64,000 nucleotides of DNA from Microbacter sp. GSS18. GTDB lineage: Bacteria > Actinomycetota > Actinomycetes > Actinomycetales > Microbacteriaceae. Within the stretch, counting starts at the first letter, position 1, and every line of letters begins with the position of its first letter. A model generated the notes under the pieces. That model was not told the DNA's origin. It did no database searches and worked only from the letters and a program-made list of their open reading frames with translations. This document shows, piece by piece, positions 32,486-39,238 of this stretch. The stretch spans positions 2,728,001-2,792,000 of the forward strand of contig CP119753.1 in NCBI GenBank assembly GCA_029319145.1, in the 5' to 3' direction. A program made the position numbers and the translations under genes.

Positions 32486-34051
32486 TCAGGATGCGGGCTG
32501 GATGCTGGCGAGGATCGGGTAGGCCTCGGCACCGGCGAAGGTCGGCTCGGCGACCTTGCCCTGCTCGTAGCCCCACGCCGCGAACTCCTCATACAGCGGG
32601 ATCAGCCAGCCGGAATCGACGATCGCCCGGTTGATCCCCGTCAGCGCCTCGGCACGCGCGGCGTCGTCCTGCGCGGCGCCGTACGCCTGAGCTGCGGCCT
32701 GGATCTCGGGGCCCTCGGCACCGTGGAAGTTCGCGAAGCCGAACAGGACGCCGTTGATGTTGCCGAGCGGGTTGCTCCACGTGAGGTTGAGCGGGCCGCC
32801 CATGTAGTTCGTCCGCACCGCTGCGAAGAGCTCTTCCGTGGATGCCGCCATGTTGAGCGTGACGTCGACGCCGATCGCGGCCCAGTACGTCTGAAGCGCC
32901 TCGAGGTCGCGCTGTGTGCGGTTCTGGATCGTCCACTCGAACTCGAGTCCGTCTGCGTAGCCGGCCTCGGCGAGCAGATCCTTGGCGGCCTCGGGGTCGT
33001 ACGCGTACTCGTCCTCGAGCTCGGGGATGAACCCCGGACTGTCGGCGGGCAGCACGTTCCACGTCGGCTCCTGGCCGGGGTGGACGGCGGCGACGTACTC
33101 GGGACGGTTGATGGCGATCGACAGCGCCTTGGCCACGAGCGGGTCCCCGAACGCAGGATTCAGCGCGCCGGCCTTGTCCATCGCGAAGAGGTTCCAGATC
33201 GTGCCGCCGTTGAGCGCCACGGCCTTGCCCGACGACTCGACCTGGTCGGTGGTGTCAGCCGCGAGCAGCGTGATCTCGACCTCACCCGAGATGAGCGCGT
33301 TGGTGCGCGCCTGCGGGTCGAGGATCGGCTTGAACTCGTACGAGTCGAAGGGGTAGTCGGCGGCGCGGTCGGCGCCGTCCTTCTTGACCAGGACGTACGA
33401 GTTGCCCTTGATGGTCGCGTCGCTGTCGACCGTAAGCGGACCCGAGCCGTCCGGGACGGTGTCGAGGCTCGCGCGGTCGGCGAGTCCGGTGGGGCCGACG
33501 ATGGCGCCGCCCGGGAAGGCGAGGTTGCCCTGGAAGCCCGGCTGCGGCACGGCGAAGGTGAGGGTCAGCGTGTCCTCGTCGACGACCTCGACGTCGGTGA
33601 TCTCGGTCTCGCCGCCGGCGCCGAGTTCGCGGTAGGCGTTCAGATCGGGGTTGTCGCGCTGGTCGAGGTTCTCCTTGACCAGATCCGCGCTCAGCGCGGT
33701 GCCGTCGTCGAACGTGAGCGTCGTGTCGACGTCCAGCGTCATCTGCGTGAAGTCCTCATTGAACGAGAAGTCTGTCGCGGCGCTCGGCACCACGGATCCG
33801 TCCTCGCCGATCTCGAACAGGGAGTCGTACATGCCCTCGAAGAAGAACCGCTGACCGTTGCTGTAGAGCAGCGGGTCGTACCCCTGGGGCGCCTGGTCGG
33901 CGTCGAGGCCGATCACCAGGCTCGCGGTGTCGGCCTCTCCGCCGCCGTCGGCGTCTCCGCCGGAGCCGCTGCAGGCGGTGAGGGTGAGTGCGGTTGCCGC
34001 GAACGCGGCGACAGCGATCACGCCGCGCGTGCGTGCTGTATGACGAACCAT
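32486..34051 (-). CDS. ABC importer solute-binding lipoprotein (family 5)
   Basis: 521 residues. Lipoprotein signal with basic start, hydrophobic stretch and LTAC lipobox (C27). The family 5 (DppA/OppA) fold is indicated by LKFDDGT-like and RALSIAINRPEY-like segments (DDGTALSADLVKENLDQRD, KALSIAINR). Anchored outside the membrane, it captures the substrate for the three downstream proteins. Family 5 proteins bind peptides but also sugars, glycosides and opines. ATG at 34051 has GGAG 6 nt upstream and is preferred over 34063. A LysR box lies about 125 bp upstream. Confidence 0.92.
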   Translation of the reverse strand: MVRHTARTRGVIAVAAFAATALTLTACSGSGGDADGGGEADTASLVIGLDADQAPQGYDPLLYSNGQRFFFEGMYDSLFEIGEDGSVVPSAATDFSFNEDFTQMTLDVDTTLTFDDGTALSADLVKENLDQRDNPDLNAYRELGAGGETEITDVEVVDEDTLTLTFAVPQPGFQGNLAFPGGAIVGPTGLADRASLDTVPDGSGPLTVDSDATIKGNSYVLVKKDGADRAADYPFDSYEFKPILDPQARTNALISGEVEITLLAADTTDQVESSGKAVALNGGTIWNLFAMDKAGALNPAFGDPLVAKALSIAINRPEYVAAVHPGQEPTWNVLPADSPGFIPELEDEYAYDPEAAKDLLAEAGYADGLEFEWTIQNRTQRDLEALQTYWAAIGVDVTLNMAASTEELFAAVRTNYMGGPLNLTWSNPLGNINGVLFGFANFHGAEGPEIQAAAQAYGAAQDDAARAEALTGINRAIVDSGWLIPLYEEFAAWGYEQGKVAEPTFAGAEAYPILASIQPAS

Positions 34052-34128
34052 CCTGATCTCCAATGATCGATGTGCTGTGGGTGGACTTCGGTGTCTGCCC
34101 GGCGGTCGGGACCGCGGGTGTCTCTATC

Positions 34129-34146
34129 GTGACTAGTGAAAGTCAC
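34129..34146. promoter_or_regulatory. Inverted repeat near the importer promoter
   Basis: GTGACT-AGTGAA-AGTCAC: 6-bp perfect arms with a 6-nt centre, 78-95 bp upstream of the solute-binding protein start. It may be part of the promoter or bind a second regulator. Confidence 0.35.
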
Positions 34147-34175
34147 TTTTGCTATTCGGAAGTAGGCACGGAGGG

Positions 34176-34190
34176 TTAGTCTGCGCCTAA
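34176..34190. promoter_or_regulatory. LysR box in front of the ABC importer operon
   Basis: TTAG-TCTGCGC-CTAA, same arms and N7 spacing (T-N11-A core) as the box at the LysR promoter 27655-27669. It lies 125-139 bp upstream of the solute-binding protein start. One strand shares 12 consecutive bases with the queD promoter site at 27553-27564. Confidence 0.65.
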
Positions 34191-34287
34191 CGTGAGTGTG
34201 GCTTGACCCGCGTACCCGATCCGATCGGGTGCAGTCATCTTGCTCAGACCGGGCGTCATCGGGGAAGACCGAGTCCGCTATGGCCCG

Positions 34288-34316
34288 CATCAGCGCGACT
34301 GATAGCCGCGCTGATG
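34288..34316. terminator. Terminator of the SDR-SDR-FAH-FAH operon
   Basis: CATCAGCGCG (34288-34297) pairs perfectly with CGCGCTGATG (34307-34316) around a 9-nt loop. It begins directly after the stop codon (34317-34319, minus strand) of the last FAH gene. Confidence 0.7.
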
Positions 34317-35159
34317 TCAGCGGGGCTCGCGGAACCTCGTCGTCAGCTCGCCGACACCCTCGATGACGGACGCGAGGGTCTCGCCGGCGCGCAGGAACCG
34401 CTTGGGCACCCGTGCGTTGCCGATGCCCGAGGGCGTGCCGCTGAAGATGATGTCGCCTGGCAGCAGACTCGCGACCGCGGAGAGCCGCGCGATGAGCTCA
34501 GGGATGTCGTAGATCATGCGCGACGTTCGCGAGTCCTGCATCACCTCGCCGTCGATGGAGCACGAGATCGCCAGGTCAGAAGGGTCCTCCAGCTCATCGA
34601 CGGTGACGACCCACGGGCCCGTCGGCGAGAAGCCGGGATGCGATTTGGCGAGGCTGAACTGCGGGCGCACGCCCTCGAGCTGGGCAACGCGCTCCGACAG
34701 ATCCTGACCGACGGTGAAGCCCGCGACGTGCCGCCACGCGTCCTCGCGACGGACGCCGTGCCCCCCGCGCCCGATGACGACGACGAGCTCGACCTCCCAG
34801 TCGACATTGCCCTCGGGGAGCGCCACGGTGGCTGCCGGGCCGGTCAGACTCGAGGGGAACTTCGTGAACGTGACCGGCAGGCTGTCGGGCGGGTAGCCCG
34901 CCTCGTCGGCGTGCTCGCGATAGTTCACGCCGATCGCGAAGACCTGCGGCGGCCGCGGCACAGGTGGACCGAGCTCGCTGCGGTCGAAGGCCTCACCCTC
35001 GGATCCCGCCTCCGCCGCCCATGCGACGAACGCGTCCCAGTCGGCGTACGGCGCCATCGGGTCGGGGCCGAACCGGCCGCCGGACGCGGTCGCGACGTCG
35101 ACCGCCGTCTCGTCCCCGGTGACGAGGACAAGACGGCCGCTCAGGTTGGCGACCCTCAC
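34317..35159 (-). CDS. Fumarylacetoacetate hydrolase family protein
   Basis: 280 residues. FAH fold with IGVNYREHADEAG, the metal-binding acidic stretch VDWEVELVVVIG, FTVGQDLSERV and a GDIIFSGTPSGIG motif. Family members cleave or isomerise diketo acids (acylpyruvates) or decarboxylate them. GTG start at 35159 overlaps the stop of the preceding FAH gene (GTGA). It is the last gene of the four-gene operon and is followed by a hairpin. Confidence 0.88.
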   Translation of the reverse strand: MRVANLSGRLVLVTGDETAVDVATASGGRFGPDPMAPYADWDAFVAWAAEAGSEGEAFDRSELGPPVPRPPQVFAIGVNYREHADEAGYPPDSLPVTFTKFPSSLTGPAATVALPEGNVDWEVELVVVIGRGGHGVRREDAWRHVAGFTVGQDLSERVAQLEGVRPQFSLAKSHPGFSPTGPWVVTVDELEDPSDLAISCSIDGEVMQDSRTSRMIYDIPELIARLSAVASLLPGDIIFSGTPSGIGNARVPKRFLRAGETLASVIEGVGELTTRFREPR

Positions 35160-36031
35160 CAGTCGACCCGCTGCGGTGCCGGTTCGCCGTACCGCTCTTC
35201 CCACGAGATGACCGTGTTGCGCAGCACTCCGATGTTCTCGATCTCGGCCTCGACGACGTCGCCGGGCTGCAGGTAGAAGTCGAACGGATTCTTCTGCACG
35301 GCTGCCACGCCCGAGATGGTGCCCGTCGTGAGGAGGTCGCCCGCCGAGAAGATCTGCGGCGAGTGATAGGCGACCAGGTGCGGCCACGAGATGCGGGTCT
35401 GGTTGGTGTTGCCCTGCTGGCGCACTTCGCCGTTGACGCGCAGCTGCATCGACAGGTTGTGCATGTCGCCGATCTCGTCCTTCGTGACGATCCACGGGCC
35501 GATGGGGCAGAACGTGTCGATGCCCTTCGAGAACGAGAAGACGCCCGACTCCATCTCCTTGCGCTGGATGTCGCGCGCAGTGATGTCGTTGAACACCGTG
35601 AAGCCGGCGATGTGGTCCTCGGCCTCCTCGGGTGTGAAGAACTTGCCCGACTTGCCGATGACGATCGCCATCTCGAGCTCGTAGTCGAGCTCTTTCGTCA
35701 GGCCCTCGGGGTACACGATCTGGTCCTCGGGGCCGATGATCGCGTCGAGGTTCTGAAAGAACACGATGCCCTTGTGCACCGGATGCGACCAGTCGACGGC
35801 GGTCAGCTCGTTGTGGTGATCGATGAAGTTGCCCGCGGTGTGGAAGAACTTCTTCGGGCGGATGGGGGCCTCGAGCTTCACGTCGGCGTAGTTCAGACGC
35901 TCGCCGGTCTCGGCGACCTTGCCGTCCCGCTCGAAGTACTCGCGCGTCGAGGGGACGTCGAGCTCGATGACGATCCCCTCCTCGAGCTCCAGGCGGCCGA
36001 CCCGGCCGCCGTCGAAGGTGATCAGCTTCAT
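35156..36031 (-). CDS. Fumarylacetoacetate hydrolase family protein
   Basis: 291 residues. Features FHTAGNFIDHHNEL, LDYELEMAIVIGKSGK (metal acids), HIAGFTVFNDITARDIQ and GDLLTTGTISGV. It differs clearly from its downstream neighbour, so the two are not a recent duplicate. Possible reactions are hydrolysis of a 2,4-diketo acid from sugar-acid or aromatic breakdown. ATG at 36031 with a GGAGAG ribosome-binding site; 34 bp downstream of the SDR gene. Confidence 0.88.
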   Translation of the reverse strand: MKLITFDGGRVGRLELEEGIVIELDVPSTREYFERDGKVAETGERLNYADVKLEAPIRPKKFFHTAGNFIDHHNELTAVDWSHPVHKGIVFFQNLDAIIGPEDQIVYPEGLTKELDYELEMAIVIGKSGKFFTPEEAEDHIAGFTVFNDITARDIQRKEMESGVFSFSKGIDTFCPIGPWIVTKDEIGDMHNLSMQLRVNGEVRQQGNTNQTRISWPHLVAYHSPQIFSAGDLLTTGTISGVAAVQKNPFDFYLQPGDVVEAEIENIGVLRNTVISWEERYGEPAPQRVDW

Positions 36032-36065
36032 GTCTTTCTCTCCTGTCTCAGATCTCGGATGCCGG

Positions 36066-36851
36066 TCAGGCGCCGACCATGTTGAAGCCGCCGTCGGCGA
36101 GCATGTAGCCGCCGGTGAGGTGGGCAGCCTCGTCGGTGGCGAGCCACAGGCACGTGCCGGCGACGAACTCGGGCGGCGGGATGTGCCCCATCGGCGTCTG
36201 CGAGATGAGCACCTCGCGGCGGCCGCTCTTCCAGTCCTCGCGCTGCAGCAGGCGCTCGGTCTCCATGAAGCCCGGCGCGAAGGTGTTGACGCGCACCGCC
36301 GGCGCGAATGCCTTCGCGTACGACTTGGTGATGCCGAGGATGCCGTACTTCGCCGCGGCGTACTGCGGGGCGCGGGGCGAGCCGCGCACGATGACGGTCG
36401 AGCCGACGTTCACGATGTTGCCGTGGCCCTGCTCCAGCATCCGCTCGCCGAACTCGTGCGTCATCAGCAGCGTGCCCTTGACATCGATGTCGATGACGGC
36501 GTCGAGGGACTCCTGCGTCAGCTCCTTCCACGACATCTGCTCGCTCGAGACGTCGCCGACGTTGTTTACGAGGACGTCGAGAGTGCCGAAGGCCTGCCAC
36601 ACGGCATCCGCCATCGCCTTGATCTGGTCCCAGCTGCCGATGTTCGCCTGGACCAGGATGCCGTCGGAGCCGGCCTCGCGGATGCGCTCGAGCGTCTTCT
36701 CGGCGCCCGCGCGCGAGCTGTTGTAGTGGACGGCGACCTTCGCACCCTCCTGCGCGGCCCGCACCGCGATCTCGGCGCCGAATCCGGTGCCTGCGCCGGT
36801 GACGAGCACGGTCTTGCCCGCGAAGCGCGGGAAGATCTGAGCCTGGGTCAT
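36066..36851 (-). CDS. Short-chain dehydrogenase/reductase
   Basis: 261 residues with the cofactor motif VTGAGTGFGAEIA, LVNNVGDV and the active-site YAAAKYGILG. The central motif begins with Asn-Asn-Val rather than NNAG, a mild variation. C-terminal LADGGFNMVG is the usual SDR ending. It probably oxidises a hydroxy acid or sugar acid for the FAH enzymes that follow. Preceded by a GGAGG-type site; 28 bp after the other SDR gene. Confidence 0.87.
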   Translation of the reverse strand: MTQAQIFPRFAGKTVLVTGAGTGFGAEIAVRAAQEGAKVAVHYNSSRAGAEKTLERIREAGSDGILVQANIGSWDQIKAMADAVWQAFGTLDVLVNNVGDVSSEQMSWKELTQESLDAVIDIDVKGTLLMTHEFGERMLEQGHGNIVNVGSTVIVRGSPRAPQYAAAKYGILGITKSYAKAFAPAVRVNTFAPGFMETERLLQREDWKSGRREVLISQTPMGHIPPPEFVAGTCLWLATDEAAHLTGGYMLADGGFNMVGA

Positions 36852-36879
36852 TTCTGCCTCCTTGGAGAGTGATCTGCGA

Positions 36880-37638
36880 TCAGACGAGCGTGCGCCCGCC
36901 GTCGATGTACATGACGTGGCCGGTGACGAAGCCGGCGTGGCGGGACGACAGGAACAGCGCCGGCCCGGTGAGTTCGTCGGTCGTCCCCAGCCGCCCGGCC
37001 GGAACCTGGCTCTCGAGCGCCTCGCGCTTGCCGGGCTTGGACAGGTGCGCCGCCGTCAGCGGTGTCTCGATGTAGCCCGGCGCGAGCGCGTTCACGGTGA
37101 CCCCGTGCGGCGCCCACTCGTGCGCCATGACGCGCAGCAGCTGGTTGATGCCGCCCTTGGTGGCCGCGTACGGGCCGTGTGAGTGGTGAGCGAGGAGCCC
37201 TGAGACACTCGACAATGCCAGCACACGACCGTGGCCCTGATCGACCATGCGGCGCCCCGCCGCCTGCGCCAGTGAGAACACCGTCGACAGGTTGATGCGC
37301 ACGATGTGATCCCACTCCTCTTCTGTGAAGTCCAGGATCGGGCGGCGGTCGTTGATCCCCACGGCGTGCAGCAGGACGTCGAGCCCACCGAGGCGCTCGA
37401 CCGCCTCGGCGACCACGTGCTCGCCCGAGCCATGCTCGGCCAGGTCCGCGGCGATGAGCTCGAACCGCTCCTCGCCGGCAGCGGCGAGCGCCTCGAGTGC
37501 GTCCTCGTCGCGGTCGACCACGGCGACCGATGCGCCGGCCCGGGCATAGGCGCGGGCGCATGCGCCGCCGATGCCGCCGGCACCGGCGACCAGGACGCGC
37601 GCGCCCGTCAGACCGAGCCAGTCGTCGTGTCCCTGCAT
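36880..37638 (-). CDS. Short-chain dehydrogenase/reductase
   Basis: 252 residues: VAGAGGIGGACARAYARAGA cofactor site, LLHAVGIND in place of NNAG, catalytic Tyr/Lys in YAATKGGINQ, and a C-terminal FVTGHVMYIDGG. First gene of the SDR-SDR-FAH-FAH operon; its promoter region (37639-37740) holds AATGAA palindromes and is shared with the divergent CMD-family gene. Confidence 0.87.
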   Translation of the reverse strand: MQGHDDWLGLTGARVLVAGAGGIGGACARAYARAGASVAVVDRDEDALEALAAAGEERFELIAADLAEHGSGEHVVAEAVERLGGLDVLLHAVGINDRRPILDFTEEEWDHIVRINLSTVFSLAQAAGRRMVDQGHGRVLALSSVSGLLAHHSHGPYAATKGGINQLLRVMAHEWAPHGVTVNALAPGYIETPLTAAHLSKPGKREALESQVPAGRLGTTDELTGPALFLSSRHAGFVTGHVMYIDGGRTLV

Positions 37639-37659
37639 CTCGTCTCCTTCGGCGGGATG

Positions 37660-37692
37660 TTCATTAAATGAAAGCAGTTTTCGCGAAATGAA
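37660..37692. promoter_or_regulatory. Divergent operator region, probable IclR target
   Basis: TTCATT-A-AATGAA (37660-37672) is a perfect palindrome. A second AATGAA at 37687-37692 lies 20 bp downstream of the first, preceded by the palindrome TTTCGCGAAA (37679-37688). The sites sit between the SDR operon (start 37638) and the CMD/IclR genes (start 37741). The adjacent IclR gene is the obvious candidate binder. Confidence 0.6.
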
Positions 37693-37740
37693 TGTAACCT
37701 GGGGTCTCGCCAGGTGTCAAACACGACTCGAGGAGGAGCA

Positions 37741-38298
37741 GTGGCGCCACGCATCCGCCCACTCACACCCGCGGAGATGTCCGACCGACAGCGCGTGCTG
37801 TACGAGAGCATCACCGGCGGTCCGCGCGCCCAGGGGCCTCAGCACTTCGCGCTGGCCGCTCCGGACGGCTCGCTTCGCGGCCCGTTCGATGCGATGCTCC
37901 GGTCGCCCGACCTCGGCACCGCCCTCCAGGAGCTCGGCGCCGCGATCCGCTACCGCACGGGACTCGACGATCGCGCGCGCGAGCTGGCGATCCTGCTGGT
38001 GGCCGCCCACTGGTCGAGCGACTTCGAGCAGCAGTCGCACGAGGCGATCGCGCGCGCGCTCGGCTTCACCGAGCTCGAGCTCGAAGCCCTGCGCGCATCC
38101 GACCTCGGCTCGTTCACAGGACGGGATGCCGCGCTCGGCGAGGCGGTGCTCGGACTGCTGGCGGGCGACCTCGACGACACGGCGTGGGCTGCCGCGAGCG
38201 CGGCACTCGGCGAGGAGACCCTGTTCGAGCTCGCGACGCTGGTCGGCTACTACTCGACGCTGGCCCTGCAGCTGCGCGTATTCCGGGTGGCGGCGTGA
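37741..38298 (+). CDS. Carboxymuconolactone decarboxylase (CMD/AhpD-like) family protein
   Basis: 185 residues. LPTPAEMSDRQRVLY-type start, GPFDAMLRSPDLGTALQELGAAIRYRTGL and RARELAILLVAAHWSSDFEQQSHEAIARALG match the CMD helical fold. The CxxC/H redox motif of AhpD is not present (AHWSSDFEQQSH instead, with His), as in gamma-carboxymuconolactone decarboxylase-like members. GTG start at 37741 after GAGGAGG. It precedes the IclR gene and diverges from the SDR-FAH operon, so it likely serves the same pathway. Confidence 0.8.
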   Translation: MAPRIRPLTPAEMSDRQRVLYESITGGPRAQGPQHFALAAPDGSLRGPFDAMLRSPDLGTALQELGAAIRYRTGLDDRARELAILLVAAHWSSDFEQQSHEAIARALGFTELELEALRASDLGSFTGRDAALGEAVLGLLAGDLDDTAWAAASAALGEETLFELATLVGYYSTLALQLRVFRVAA

Positions 38299-38353
38299 GC
38301 GGCGCGCGGCGGACCTTGCCCGAGCGGATTGCAAGAGAATACGGTTTCGAACG

Positions 38354-39142
38354 ATGAAAGCTGAAGGCGTGGACAAACCCAACCGATACCGCATCGAGGC
38401 GCTCGCGAAGGGCCTCGACGTTCTTCGGCTGTTCGACGAGTCGACCACGACGCTCAAGCTCCGCGAGATCTGCGACCGCACCGGGATCCCGATGCCGACC
38501 GCGTTCCGCGTCGTCGCGACGCTCGAGGAGGAGGGGTTCGTCGAGCGCCTGCCCGACGGCGCCGTCCGGCCGGGCCTCGCCGTGCTCACGCTGGGCTCGG
38601 CGGCGCTGCGCGGTGCGAGCATCGTCCAGATCAGCGAACGGCCGCTGCGGCAGCTCGCCGAAGTGACCGGCGAGACGGTGAACCTCGGGGTGCTCCGCGG
38701 AGCGGACGTGCTCTACCTCGCCCGCATCCGCAATGCCGACCTCGTGACGGCCAACATCCAGGTGGGATCGACGCTCCCGGCCCCGCTGACGTCGATGGGC
38801 AAGCTGCTGCTCGCCTACCTCGACGAGGACGAGGTGCGAGACGCTCTCGCGGGCTTCGACTTCGGGCGCGCCGCCGGGCCCCACGCCGCTCGTTCCATCG
38901 ACGAGCTGCTGCCGCGACTCGCCGAGACGAAGGCACAGGGCTTCGCCGTGCAGGACGAAGAGGTCGCGGTCGGCCTGCGCTCGATCGCCGTGCCGATCTT
39001 CGGACGCGACCCGCGCCCGGCGGCCGCGATCAACATCGCCGTGGCGACCAGCCGCCACAGCGTCGAGGATCTGCGCGGCCCCCTGCGTGAGCGGCTGAGC
39101 GCGACCGCGGACGAGATCTCGGTGCGGCTTCGCGCGGCCTGA
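38354..39142 (+). CDS. IclR-family transcriptional regulator
   Basis: 262 residues. N-terminal wHTH (LREICDRTGIPMPTAFRVVATLEEEGFVER) and C-terminal IclR effector domain (TSMGKLLLAYL, QDEEVAVGLRSIAVPIFG). ATG at 38354; TACGGT (38340-38345) is 8 nt upstream, so the mRNA may be nearly leaderless. It likely controls the adjacent CMD gene and the divergent SDR-SDR-FAH-FAH operon through the AATGAA palindromes. Confidence 0.9.
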   Translation: MKAEGVDKPNRYRIEALAKGLDVLRLFDESTTTLKLREICDRTGIPMPTAFRVVATLEEEGFVERLPDGAVRPGLAVLTLGSAALRGASIVQISERPLRQLAEVTGETVNLGVLRGADVLYLARIRNADLVTANIQVGSTLPAPLTSMGKLLLAYLDEDEVRDALAGFDFGRAAGPHAARSIDELLPRLAETKAQGFAVQDEEVAVGLRSIAVPIFGRDPRPAAAINIAVATSRHSVEDLRGPLRERLSATADEISVRLRAA

Positions 39143-39238
39143 CCCGCCGGGTGGACACCGCCGCTCATCACGATTCCCGATGCGGCCCATCACGGCGCCT
39201 CGAGCGACCTAGGGTGAACCACGGCACGAAGGAGAGCC

